NCBI GenBank assembly: GCA_963835135.1
Contig: CAWIEF010000005.1
Location: forward strand, 434,001-498,000
From: JAVVHH01 sp963835135
GTDB lineage: Bacteria; Pseudomonadota; Alphaproteobacteria; Acetobacterales; Acetobacteraceae
DNA length: 64,000 bases
Direction: 5' to 3'
Part shown: piece after piece, positions 7,218 to 15,418 of the stretch
How the letters are laid out: every line of letters starts with the position of its first letter
Numbering within the stretch: the first letter of the stretch is position 1
Made by a program: the position numbers and the translations under genes
Notes under the pieces: model-generated
The model's database searches: none
Seen by the model: the letters and a program-made list of their open reading frames with translations, nothing else
Told to the model about the DNA's origin: nothing

Positions 7218-9107
7218 TCAGATCGCGACCCGAACCCCAAGTTCGACGACTCTGTCGCTCGGGATGCGGAAGAATTCGGTGGCGGGCACGGCGTTGCGCG
7301 CGAGCAGCAGGAACAGGAACAACCGCCATTTCGGCAGCTTGGGCACCATGGCGCGCACGAGCACCTCGCGCCCGAGGAAGAAGCTGGCCTGCATGGGGTC
7401 ATAATCGAGACCCTGCGCGCCGGCCTCCTCGAGCGCGCGCGGGATGTTCGGGCTCTCCATGAACCCATATCGCAGCGTGACCCGGTGCACGCCGGGCGAC
7501 AACAGCTCGATCGACATCCGCTCGGCCGCCCCGACCTCCGGAACATCGAGCGTGAGCACGGTGACGAAGACGACCCGCTCGTGCAGCACCTTGTTGTGTT
7601 TGAGGTTGTGCAACAGCGATGTCGGCACGTAGTCCGGCGTGCCAGTCAGGAACACGGCAATCCCGGGCACGCGCAGCGTCCGCGAGTGCGGCAGGCGCTT
7701 GAGGAATGAGGCGAGCGGCAAGCTCTCCTGCTTCCAGCGCGCCAGCATGAGCTCGCGCCCGTGATTCCACGACGTCATCATCGCCAGCAGGCCGAGGCCC
7801 AGCACCAGCGGCACCCAGCCGCCCTCCGGCACCTTGAGCAGGTTGGCGCTGAAGAAGATCAGGTCGATGATCATGAAGAAGCCGAACACCGACCCCGCCA
7901 AGGCGCGCGACCAGCCGAACCGGCGGCGGAACACGACCATGGCGAGCAGGCTCGTGCATATGAAAGTACTTGTCACGGCAATGCCGTACGCGGCGGCGAG
8001 CGCGTCGCTGCTGCGGAAGGCGAACACCAGCACGAGCACGCCGACGAACAGCGCGGCGTTCACCTGCGGCAAGTAGATCTGACCCTCCTCGGTCAGGCTG
8101 GTGTGGCGCACGGTCAGGCGCGGCATGAACGACATCTGCATGCATTGACGCGCAAGGGAGAACGCGCCCGACAGAACGGCCTGGCTGGCGATGACGGTGG
8201 CCACGGTGGCGAGCAGCACCAGCGGAAGGCGGATGATCTCGGGCGCCAGCAAGTAGAACGGGTTTTCCAGCGCCGACGGATCGCGCAGGACGAGGGCGCC
8301 CTGCCCGAAATAGTTGAGCAGGAGCGCTGGCAACACGAAGTAAAGCCAAGCCATGCGGATCGGCTCCCGCCCGAAATGGCCCATGTCGGCATACAGCGCC
8401 TCCGCGCCGGTGACCGTCAACACGATCGCACCGAGATCGACGAAGGCGAGCCATTCATGCGCCGTGATGAATTGGATGGCATACGAGGGCGACAGCGCGC
8501 GCAGCACCTGCGGATACTGCGCGATCTGGTAGGCCCCGAATGCCGCCAGCACCACGAACCACACGCACATGACCGGGCCGAAGACACGGCCGATCAGCCC
8601 GGTGCCGCGGACCTGGACGGCGAACAGCACCACGATGACCACGATAGCGATCGGAACGACCACCCGGTGGAATTGCGGATAGACGACCTGCAGCCCTTCG
8701 ACCGCCGACAACACCGAGATGGCCGGCGTGATAATCCCGTCGCCGAAGAACAGGCACGCGCCGGCGATCCCGACCAGGCCGAGGGCCCGGCGCACCCGGG
8801 GACTGGTCGTGCCACGCTGCGCGAGCGCCATCAGCGCCAGGATGCCACCCTCGCCATTGTTGTCGGCGCGCAGAATCAGCAGCACGTATTTGACTGTCAC
8901 CGTCAGCAGCAGCGCGTAAAACATGAGAGACAGGACGCCCATGATCTCGAGCGCATGTGTTCCGGTCGCGGCGAATTCGGTGAGGCTGGCCTTGAGCGCG
9001 TAAAGCGGGCTGGTGCCGATGTCGCCGTAGACGACGCCGAGCACGCCCAACAGCGACGCTACCCGGACTGGCTTGGCGACCGGCGAGGAGAGGACGGCCG
9101 TGCTCAA
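7218..9107 (-). CDS. kup: Low-affinity potassium uptake protein Kup
   Basis: A 629-residue KUP/HAK/KT-type potassium transporter, taken to be a K+:H+ symporter of the inner membrane. The N-terminal signature GVVYGDIGTSPLYALK lies at residues ~26-41. About twelve hydrophobic segments follow up to residue ~450, then a hydrophilic cytoplasmic tail with the conserved GIAVFLTG and LTLDVP regions. The length fits the family (about 620-630). The ATG start at 9107 follows 88 bases of apparent non-coding sequence after the molybdoenzyme. No K+-sensing or riboswitch-like structure is visible upstream. Confidence 0.95.
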   Translation of the reverse strand: MSTAVLSSPVAKPVRVASLLGVLGVVYGDIGTSPLYALKASLTEFAATGTHALEIMGVLSLMFYALLLTVTVKYVLLILRADNNGEGGILALMALAQRGTTSPRVRRALGLVGIAGACLFFGDGIITPAISVLSAVEGLQVVYPQFHRVVVPIAIVVIVVLFAVQVRGTGLIGRVFGPVMCVWFVVLAAFGAYQIAQYPQVLRALSPSYAIQFITAHEWLAFVDLGAIVLTVTGAEALYADMGHFGREPIRMAWLYFVLPALLLNYFGQGALVLRDPSALENPFYLLAPEIIRLPLVLLATVATVIASQAVLSGAFSLARQCMQMSFMPRLTVRHTSLTEEGQIYLPQVNAALFVGVLVLVFAFRSSDALAAAYGIAVTSTFICTSLLAMVVFRRRFGWSRALAGSVFGFFMIIDLIFFSANLLKVPEGGWVPLVLGLGLLAMMTSWNHGRELMLARWKQESLPLASFLKRLPHSRTLRVPGIAVFLTGTPDYVPTSLLHNLKHNKVLHERVVFVTVLTLDVPEVGAAERMSIELLSPGVHRVTLRYGFMESPNIPRALEEAGAQGLDYDPMQASFFLGREVLVRAMVPKLPKWRLFLFLLLARNAVPATEFFRIPSDRVVELGVRVAI

Positions 9108-9195
9108 AGGGTCAACCCACGGTTGGACTGGTTAGCGGCGGTCTGCTGCACCGCGCGAGGCATAGGCCGGTTCACGCACCACACGCAAGACGAGC

Positions 9196-11301
9196 TCACT
9201 CGGCGGCAAGCAGCGCCGGTTCGGCCAGTTCGGCGCCGACCACCGCGCGGACCCACACCGCCGTGTCATGGAACACCGCGCCGCCATTGGGCGCGGCTGG
9301 AGCGTCGCTCGTGAGCACGTTGATGCCGAGCTGGCCGGGATAGTCCGCGTTGGGCCAGATGCTCTCGACGATCACGGTGCCGGGCTGCATCCGGCTGTCA
9401 GCGCCGGCCAGGCGGGCGTGGATGGTGATCTCACCCTGGGCATTGCCGAGACGAAGCAGGCCACCGTCGGCCACCCCGAGCTGGGCGGCGTCGTCCGGAT
9501 GCAGCAGGGCGGTGGGGCGGCCCTCGCGCTTTCGGCTGGTCGGGGTCTCAGTGAAAGTCGAGTTCAGGAAGTTGCGCGCTGGGGCTGCCACGAGCCGGAA
9601 CGGGCGGTCCGCGGTCGATTGATCGATCTGGTCCCACTGGTCCGGCATGGTCGGCATGCCGGCGCTGTGCGGCCCGAGCGCGGCCCAATCCGGACTGAAG
9701 CGGAAGCGGCGGTCGGGAAAGCCGAACCCGTCCAGAAAGTGGCTGCGCTCGAAGCTGTCGGTGGCGTCGAGCCAGTGCTGGGCCAGCAGTTCGTCGGCGC
9801 CGGGCCAGCCCGAGGCGCGCAGGGTCGCGTCGATCAGTTCCATGGCGGTCAGGCCGAACCCGGGGTGGTCGGCGCCGAGGCGGGCGGCCAGCGCTTGGAT
9901 CACGTCATGGTTGGAGCGGCATTCGCCCGGCGGCTCGACGAGCTTGGCGCCGATGCTGATGAACGTGTGCCCGCCGCCGGCGTAGAGGTCGTCGTGTTCG
10001 AGGAACATGGTGGCGGGCAGCACGACATCCGCGAAGCGGGCGGTTTCGGTCATGAACTGCTCGTGTACGCAGACGAACAGGTCCTCCCGCCGCAAGCCCT
10101 GCTGCACCCGGCGCGTGTCGGGCGCCACCACCGCCGGGTTGGTGTTCTGCACCAGCATGGCGTGCACCGGCGGGCCATCCCCCAGTTCGCTGCGGTCGCC
10201 GGTCAGCACGGCGCCGATCCGGCTCATGTCCATCTTGCGGGTGCGGGGGTCGGCCCGGTCCAGCCCCTCGATCAAGGTCTTGTTCCAGTGATAGATGCCG
10301 GTGCCGCGGTTGGTCCAGAACGCGCCGGCGCCGCGATGCTTCCATTTGCCGGTGACGGACGGCAGGCAGGTCACGGCGTGCATCGCCACCGCGCCGTTGC
10401 GGCTGCGGGTGAAGCCGTAGCCGATGCGGATGAAGGCGCGGTCGGTCTCGCAATAGCGGCGGGCGAAGGCCTCGATCTCGGCTTCGGGCAGGCCCGTGAT
10501 GGCCGAGGCCCAAGCCGGACCGCGCTCGCGCAGATGGGCCTCGAGCGCGGGCGTGGCGTCGGTGAACTCGGCCATGTAGGCGCGGTCGGCAAAGCCGTCG
10601 CGCAGCGCCACGTGCATCATGGCGCAGGCGAGTGCGCCGTCGGTGCCCGGTCGCGGCGCGATATGGATGTCGGCGGCGGCCGCGGTCGGCGTCCGGTATG
10701 GATCGACGACGGCGAGCAGCGCGCCGCGCTCTTTCCGGGCCCGGGTGACGTGGGTCATGACGTTGACCTGGGTCGAGACCGGGTTGCCGCCCCACATGAT
10801 GATGAGATCGGAGTCCGCCATCTCGCGCGGGTCGGGACCGCCGAACCGCCCCACCCCGGCCGCCCAGCCGGCCTCGGTGATGCTCGAGCAGATCGTATTG
10901 TGCTGCCGGGAATAGCCCATCGCGTGGCGAAGCCGGTTGATGCCGTCGCGCTGCACCAGACCCATCGTGCCCGCGTAGTAATAGGGCCAAACGCTTTCTG
11001 CGCCGTGCCGGGCCGTGGCGTCGATGAACTTGGCCGCCACGAGGTCGAGCGCCTCATCCCAGCTCGCGCGACGGAACGCCCCCTCCCCTTTTTTGCCGGT
11101 CCGGATCAGCGGATGGGTCACCCGGTCGGCATGGTGCACTCGTTCGGCATAGCGCGCGACCTTGGCGCAGATCACGCCAGCGGTGTACGACTGCCCGCGG
11201 GCCCCCCGTACGGCGCCGATCCGCACCCCGTCGTGAACGTCCACCTCCAACGCGCAACAGCTCGGGCAATCGTGGGGGCAGGTGGAGTGTAGGGTTTGCA
11301 T
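9196..11301 (-). CDS. Molybdopterin-dependent oxidoreductase (DMSO reductase family), cytoplasmic
   Basis: A 701-residue DMSO-reductase-family enzyme. The N-terminal cysteine set C8, C12, C15/16 and C46 (CPHDCPSCC...GVICAK) forms the [4Fe-4S] site; the molybdopterin-binding domain contains LIIMWGGNPVSTQ, and the C-terminal dinucleotide-binding domain contains NSTFTETPTSRKREG. There is no twin-arginine signal, so it acts in the cytoplasm. No small electron-transfer subunit or maturation gene is adjacent, so the redox partner and substrate are unknown; formate- and biotin-sulfoxide-type activities are among the possibilities. It diverges from an OhrR-like regulator, with a perfect palindrome between them, suggesting redox-responsive control. 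Confidence 0.85.
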   Translation of the reverse strand: MQTLHSTCPHDCPSCCALEVDVHDGVRIGAVRGARGQSYTAGVICAKVARYAERVHHADRVTHPLIRTGKKGEGAFRRASWDEALDLVAAKFIDATARHGAESVWPYYYAGTMGLVQRDGINRLRHAMGYSRQHNTICSSITEAGWAAGVGRFGGPDPREMADSDLIIMWGGNPVSTQVNVMTHVTRARKERGALLAVVDPYRTPTAAAADIHIAPRPGTDGALACAMMHVALRDGFADRAYMAEFTDATPALEAHLRERGPAWASAITGLPEAEIEAFARRYCETDRAFIRIGYGFTRSRNGAVAMHAVTCLPSVTGKWKHRGAGAFWTNRGTGIYHWNKTLIEGLDRADPRTRKMDMSRIGAVLTGDRSELGDGPPVHAMLVQNTNPAVVAPDTRRVQQGLRREDLFVCVHEQFMTETARFADVVLPATMFLEHDDLYAGGGHTFISIGAKLVEPPGECRSNHDVIQALAARLGADHPGFGLTAMELIDATLRASGWPGADELLAQHWLDATDSFERSHFLDGFGFPDRRFRFSPDWAALGPHSAGMPTMPDQWDQIDQSTADRPFRLVAAPARNFLNSTFTETPTSRKREGRPTALLHPDDAAQLGVADGGLLRLGNAQGEITIHARLAGADSRMQPGTVIVESIWPNADYPGQLGINVLTSDAPAAPNGGAVFHDTAVWVRAVVGAELAEPALLAAE

Positions 11302-11355
11302 CGCGCAAGGTTACGCGTCTGCCCTCGCTGGCTTCAACCTCGACGTTCGCGTTAT

Positions 11356-11374
11356 TCAACGCCTTAGGCGTTGA
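11356..11374. promoter_or_regulatory. Perfect 19-base palindrome between molybdoenzyme and MarR/OhrR-like gene
   Basis: TCAACGCCTTAGGCGTTGA: 9-base arms around a central T at 11365. It lies 45 bases upstream of the ATG at 11420 (+ strand) and 54 bases upstream of the molybdoenzyme start at 11301 (- strand). MarR-family dimers bind palindromes of this size in their own divergent promoters, so this is the probable operator of the adjacent regulator. The assignment is inference from position and symmetry. Confidence 0.65.
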
Positions 11375-11419
11375 CGGCAACGATGCTGGGTCGTTACCAC
11401 GTTCTACCTGTTGACTTGG

Positions 11420-12007
11420 ATGCAAGCGATGATCCTCGAGGAGCAGCTTTGCTTTGCGCTCTATGCGGCCACCAATGCCGTGATCCGAACCTACCGGCCC
11501 TGGCTGCGTGACATTGGACTGACCTACCCGCAATACCTCGTGCTGCTCGTGCTCTGGCAGAACGGCGAGCGCACCATGGGCGAGATCGCGACGCGGCTCG
11601 CGTTGCCGCCCGGCGGCGTCACCCCGATCGTCGAGCGGCTGGAGGCGGCCGAACTGGTGGTTCGCCGGCGCGACGAAACCGACCGCCGCGTCGTGCACGT
11701 GATGCTCACCGCGAGCGGCGCGAAGTTGGAGGCCGCCGCGAGCGAGGCGCAACGGCGCGTCTCCTGCGCGACCATGCTGCGCGACGACGAGCTCGCCGAG
11801 CTGCGCGGCACCTTGCACGGCTTGACCGAGCGGCTGAACACGTCGGCGATGCCGAGTATGGCGAGCGAGTTGGACGACGGCTGCACTGGCGCCGTAATCA
11901 CGGCCAGTTGCGCGCGACCTGAACGGCGATCAACACCCAGAACAGGCCGACGATCGCTCCCGCGAGCACGTCCGTCAGGTAATGCAGGCTCAGCAGCAGG
12001 CGACTGA
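11420..12007 (+). CDS. MarR-family regulator of the organic-hydroperoxide (OhrR) type
   Basis: A winged-helix MarR protein. The N-terminal pattern LCFALYAATNAVIRTYRPW places a cysteine and two tyrosines (C11, Y15, Y25 from this start) with the same spacing as C15, Y19 and Y29 of Bacillus OhrR, the peroxide-sensing site. GLTYPQYLVLLVLW and the wing DETDRRVVHVMLT are also typical. The start may be ATG 11420 or 11429, or TTG 11411; no strong ribosome site decides it. The normal domain ends near codon 140. The last ~50 codons look like read-through and overlap the convergent PAP2 gene by 110 bases, so the tail may not be conserved. No ohr gene is adjacent; the divergent molybdoenzyme is the likely target. 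Confidence 0.8.
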   Translation: MQAMILEEQLCFALYAATNAVIRTYRPWLRDIGLTYPQYLVLLVLWQNGERTMGEIATRLALPPGGVTPIVERLEAAELVVRRRDETDRRVVHVMLTASGAKLEAAASEAQRRVSCATMLRDDELAELRGTLHGLTERLNTSAMPSMASELDDGCTGAVITASCARPERRSTPRTGRRSLPRARPSGNAGSAAGD

Positions 12008-12488
12008 AGCTGATGGCCAGGATCAAACCCCCCGCAACCGCGTAGACGGCCAGCCTGCCTCTTGGCAACCCGTCGGCGATCGCGAGCGCGATCACGCCAT
12101 ACACCGCCATCGATACCGTCGCGTGAGCGCTCGGGAACGAGGGGGACGCCGCAGTGATGCCGTCGAGGAAGTCCGGACGATGCCGGGCGGTGATGAACTT
12201 CAGCGACCAGGTCGTGATCTGGGCGCCGACCAGGGCGATCCAGATCGGGACGACCCAACGGGTGCGTCCGCCAGACCCCAGCGCGGCGCTCGCCACAAGG
12301 CAGACGATCGCCCCGGCCGCGCCGGTCCCGATCTGGCTGATCCAGGCACCGGCGGCCAGCGTCGCGCGCGAGCGGACCGCCTTCAGCCCGGCGTTGACGA
12401 GCCCGTCCACCGTGACGAGGACGCCGCCGCTCTGCACTTGCCACAGCAGCACGAGGAACAGGACAGCGAGCGCAATCAACTTGATCAT
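11898..12488 (-). CDS. PAP2-family membrane phosphatase
   Basis: A 196-residue type 2 phosphatidic-acid phosphatase-like membrane protein. The three phosphatase motifs are visible: KFITARHRPD (Kx6RP), PSFPSAHAT (PSGH-like, with Ala replacing Gly) and SRLLLSLHYLTDVLAG (SRx5Hx3D), separated by hydrophobic helices; the N-terminal helix starts MIKLIALAVLFLVLL. It probably removes phosphate from phosphatidate, lipid pyrophosphates or undecaprenyl pyrophosphate. The ATG at 12488 overlaps the stop of the upstream lipid kinase by 4 bases (ATGA), giving a kinase-phosphatase pair with opposite activities on lipids. Confidence 0.88.
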   Translation of the reverse strand: MIKLIALAVLFLVLLWQVQSGGVLVTVDGLVNAGLKAVRSRATLAAGAWISQIGTGAAGAIVCLVASAALGSGGRTRWVVPIWIALVGAQITTWSLKFITARHRPDFLDGITAASPSFPSAHATVSMAVYGVIALAIADGLPRGRLAVYAVAGGLILAISFSRLLLSLHYLTDVLAGAIVGLFWVLIAVQVARNWP

Positions 12489-13376
12489 GGGACGAACACT
12501 CGGACGGCGTGGCGGAGCAAGGCGAACTCGGCAGGGGTGCGGCCGACCATCTCGCCGTCGGCGGTGATGTCGTGCGGCCGCTTGGTGGCAATCCGCAGCA
12601 TCTGGCACTGGGTCGAGCGGACCTCGCGCAGCTTGTGGTGCTCGCCCGCCCGGAACGCCCGCGCCATCACCAGCAAACGCCACCAGGCCCGCGGCTCGAG
12701 GCTGTAGACGTTCAGGATGCCGTCGTCGATCTGGGCGTCGGCCTCGACGAGGTTGCCGCCGCCGTAGTAGCGGCCGTTGCCGACGGCGATTTGCAGCGTG
12801 GTCGTCAGCGTTTCGGCGCCGTCGATGACCAGCGACGCGCGGAAGCGGCGGCTCCGCACGATGGTCAGGCCGGCGGCCAGCGGGTAGGCCAGGATGCCGA
12901 AACGCCGCTTCATGATGCCGCTGAGCCGCTTGGTCACCGCGACGCTGAGGCCGAGGCTGGCGACGTTGAAGAAAGGAACGCCGTTGACGAGGCCGAGGTC
13001 GACGGCGCGAGTACGGCCGGCAAGCACGACCGCCGCCGCGCCCTCGGGATCGAGCGGAAGGTCGAGCGAGCGGGCCAAGTCGTTGGCCGTGCCGAGCGGC
13101 AGGATGCCAAGCGGGAGCCCGGTGTCGCGCAGCGCGGGCGCGGCCGCATGCATCGTCCCGTCACCACCGCCGAGCAATACGCAGCATACCTCGCCGGCCA
13201 GCCGGCCGATCCGGTCCGACAGGTCGCTGGCGCTGGCGCAGGGCTCGCGGCGAACGACGAGACCTCCGGCCGAGAGCGCCGCTTCGAAGGGCGCGATGTC
13301 GCCGCCGCGGCGGCTTTTCTCGTTGGCGATCAGGAGCGCAGGGCGACGGTCAGGCTCGGTCAGCGTCGGCGCCCAT
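12485..13376 (-). CDS. Diacylglycerol/lipid kinase, YegS/DagK type, with apparent one-base insertion near its start
   Basis: A lipid kinase of the DAGK catalytic family. RRPALLIANEKSRRGG is followed about 50 residues later by the nucleotide-binding LGGGDGTM and by GILPLGTANDLARSL. The frame holding these motifs has no ATG, GTG or TTG before them; a TTG inside the GGGDGT motif is too late to be the start. Removing one base (A13352 on the plus strand) joins the body to an ATG at 13376, giving a 296-residue protein beginning MGADADRADRRPALLIAN, the normal family length. Alternatives are a rare CTG start at 13363 or real decay. It overlaps the PAP2 gene by ATGA. Confidence 0.75.
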
Positions 13377-13487
13377 CGTTGGAGGAACGCGGCGCCATCA
13401 GCGTCGTCACGATCGGTGGCTCCCGCCTTGGTTGCGGCGTGGAGTTAGCCTATTTGGACAGCCAGCGCACCCCGGCGGCGCCGGATC

Positions 13488-14765
13488 ATGACGATGCAGG
13501 AGACCTTGAGCATGGATGTTGTTCCCCGGCCGCTCACGACGCAGCACGAGGCCCGGCTCGACAAACTGGCCCAGGTTGCCGTCCGCGTCGGGCTCGGGCT
13601 CGTGCCGGGCCAAGAGGTCGTGCTGACGGCGCCGCTGGAGGCAGCGCCTCTGGTGCGTCGGATCACCGAGCATGCCTACCGTGCGGGCGCCAAGCTGGTC
13701 TCGCCCCTGTTCTCCGACGAGCAGAGCACGCTCGCCCGCTTCCAGCTCGCTCCCGACGCGGCGTTCGACTACGCGCCGGCGTGGCTGTACGACGGCATGG
13801 CCCGCGCGTTCGAGGCGGGTGCGGCCCGGCTCGCGATTGGTGGCGAGGATCCGACGCTGTTGTCCGGCCAGGATGCGGATCGGGTCGCGCGCGCGAACCG
13901 GGCCCGCTCGGTGGCCTATCGCCCGGCGTTGGAGCTCATCACCAACTTCGCCGTAAACTGGAACATCGTCTGCTACGCCACGCCCTCCTGGGCCCGGGTC
14001 GTCTTCCCGGACCTGTCTGAAGCCGAGGGCGTCGCCCAGCTCTGGGACGCAATCTTTGCGGCCTCTCGCATCGACGAGGCCGACCCGGTCAGCGCATGGG
14101 CCGCCCACAACGCCGCGCTGCATGCCCGGACGGCGGCGCTGAACGGCAAGCGGTTCTCGGCGCTGCATTTCACCGGCCCCGGCACCGACCTGACGGTCGG
14201 GCTTGCCGACGGCCACCTCTGGCTCGGCGGCTCGGAACCGTCCCAAAGCGGGATCATCTGCAATCCGAACATCCCGAGCGAGGAGGTGTTCACCACCCCG
14301 CACAAGGTGCGCGTGGATGGCACCGTGCGCAGCACCAAGCCGCTGTCCTATCAGGGCACGCTGATCGAGGACATCGAGGTGCGGTTCGAGGCGGGGCGGA
14401 TCGTTCAGAGCGCGTCCCGGACCGGTCACGGGGTGCTCGAACGGGTGCTCGGAACCGACGAGGGCGCGCGCTGCCTGGGCGAGGTTGCGCTAGTGCCGCA
14501 CTCCTCGCCGATTTCGGCCAGCGGGTTGCTGTTCTTCAACACGCTGTTCGACGAAAACGCCGCCAGCCACATCGCGCTCGGGCAATCCTATCGGACTTGC
14601 ATCGAGGGCGGGACGACGGCGGACGAGGCTGAACTCGCCCGGCGCGGTGCCAATTCGAGCCTCATCCACATCGACTGGATGATCGGCTCCAGCGAAATCG
14701 ACGTCGATGGGATCGACGCATCCGGAGGCACGGCGCCGGTGATGCGCCGGGGCGAGTTCGTCTAG
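13488..14765 (+). CDS. Aminopeptidase of the M29 (thermophilic metalloprotease) family
   Basis: A 425-residue M29-family metallo-aminopeptidase (AmpS/aminopeptidase T type), cytosolic enzymes that remove N-terminal residues using two metal ions. Visible family signatures are NIPSEEVFTTPHK with the first Glu ligand, the region ALVPHSSPIS, SHIALGQSY with a His ligand and SSLIHIDWMIGS with the His and Asp ligands near the C-terminus. The start could be 13488, 13494 or 13512; the last (MDVVPRP) removes a short unconserved lead. Its stop overlaps the stop of the opposing gene (CTAG). Confidence 0.88.
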   Translation: MTMQETLSMDVVPRPLTTQHEARLDKLAQVAVRVGLGLVPGQEVVLTAPLEAAPLVRRITEHAYRAGAKLVSPLFSDEQSTLARFQLAPDAAFDYAPAWLYDGMARAFEAGAARLAIGGEDPTLLSGQDADRVARANRARSVAYRPALELITNFAVNWNIVCYATPSWARVVFPDLSEAEGVAQLWDAIFAASRIDEADPVSAWAAHNAALHARTAALNGKRFSALHFTGPGTDLTVGLADGHLWLGGSEPSQSGIICNPNIPSEEVFTTPHKVRVDGTVRSTKPLSYQGTLIEDIEVRFEAGRIVQSASRTGHGVLERVLGTDEGARCLGEVALVPHSSPISASGLLFFNTLFDENAASHIALGQSYRTCIEGGTTADEAELARRGANSSLIHIDWMIGSSEIDVDGIDASGGTAPVMRRGEFV

Positions 14766-15160
14766 CGCGCGGGCCGGGCCGTCCGCACACGGGCGGCCGC
14801 GAACTGGATGACGTTGGCGACCGGCGTTGGGAACTCATCGACCGGGATCGCCGCCAAGGCGTCGAACATGTTGGGGAACCGCCCGATATCGGCCAGCGTC
14901 ACGCAATCCCACAGCAGGACGGAGCGCCCCTGCCGCACGACACCCCACGACGCCCAGGGCCGCCCTGCCTCATACACCATTGCAAACGGGCCCAGATCGG
15001 AGGCGCAGATCGAGACGAGATGGTCCACGCTGGACCAGTCCTCGAGGTCCTCGCGGTCCCGAAGCGTGAAATCGGATTGGGAGTAAGATGTCCGCACGGC
15101 CAAGGATTGGTGTGCGCCACGGTTTTGGATGAAATCGGCCATGCCAACGACGTCGCTCAT
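14762..15160 (-). CDS. Uncharacterised 132-residue protein under a CRP-like site
   Basis: I do not recognise this family. The product starts MSDVVGMADFIQNRG; it is soluble, contains a SQSDFTLRDREDLEDWSSVDH segment and several tryptophans, and ends in a basic tail (RVRTARPAR). The ATG at 15160 has a G-run (GGGGGG) 5 bases upstream as ribosome site. The 258-base region upstream contains a perfect CRP-type palindrome about 55 bases before the start and a DnaA-box sequence, so this single gene appears to be individually regulated. It converges on the M29 peptidase with overlapping stops. Confidence 0.6.
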   Translation of the reverse strand: MSDVVGMADFIQNRGAHQSLAVRTSYSQSDFTLRDREDLEDWSSVDHLVSICASDLGPFAMVYEAGRPWASWGVVRQGRSVLLWDCVTLADIGRFPNMFDALAAIPVDEFPTPVANVIQFAAARVRTARPAR

Positions 15161-15175
15161 TTTTGCCCCCCGAAG

Positions 15176-15185
15176 CTTTCGAAAG
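15176..15185. promoter_or_regulatory. Short palindrome CTTTCGAAAG upstream of the unknown gene
   Basis: A perfect 10-base palindrome centred 20 bases upstream of the start codon at 15160. It could be part of an operator or leader hairpin, but its short length makes chance occurrence plausible. Confidence 0.25.
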
Positions 15186-15214
15186 GAAAACTCTGCCCAT
15201 CGAGGGCACGCGTC

Positions 15215-15230
15215 TGTGACTCATCTCACA
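15215..15230. promoter_or_regulatory. CRP/FNR-type binding site
   Basis: TGTGACTCATCTCACA matches the CRP consensus TGTGA-N6-TCACA exactly, and one more base pair extends the symmetry (C15214 and G15231). It lies 55-70 bases upstream of the start of the minus-strand unknown gene at 15160, a usual activator distance. Alphaproteobacteria encode many CRP/FNR-family regulators, so the cognate protein is not known. Confidence 0.6.
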
Positions 15231-15378
15231 GCAAATCGCTAGGGTTTCCTTTGATCTCGCTTCTTTTATCGGGGCAATCGTTCGTTTTTCCTGCGATGTG
15301 TCAACAAGGCCACGAAGAGCAAGAAAGTCAGGTTTAACAGGCCGAATACTTCTGGTTGTGAGTTTGTCGCCCACACAC

Positions 15379-15387
15379 TTATCCACA
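15379..15387 (+). promoter_or_regulatory. Single perfect DnaA box
   Basis: TTATCCACA matches the DnaA-box consensus exactly and lies in the AT-richer gap 15161-15418. I see no second close match in the gap and no replication gene nearby, so this is not an origin. It may be a DnaA-regulated promoter element or chance. Confidence 0.35.
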
Positions 15388-15418
15388 GGGTGAATACAAC
15401 TTTTCGTGAGCCTGGCAG

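Noticed and set aside
7761..9314. Long plus-strand open frame opposite kup
   Set aside because: Antisense image of kup; the composition (His/Gln/Arg-rich, low complexity) is typical of a shadow frame in GC-rich DNA, while kup is a clear family member.
9268..11292. 674-codon plus-strand open frame opposite the molybdoenzyme
   Set aside because: Gives no domain pattern; the minus strand carries the complete Fe-S and molybdopterin motifs.
11850..12007. C-terminal extension of the OhrR-like regulator as a functional domain
   Set aside because: The last ~50 codons have no pattern, are arginine/serine-rich and overlap the opposing PAP2 gene; more likely read-through past the normal family end.
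13175..13177. TTG 13177 as start of the lipid kinase
   Set aside because: It lies within the conserved LGGGDGT nucleotide-binding loop, so the essential N-terminal strand would be missing.
15161..15418. Possible replication origin
   Set aside because: Only one perfect DnaA box, no box cluster, no AT-rich 13-mers, and no dnaA, hemE, parAB or similar gene nearby.
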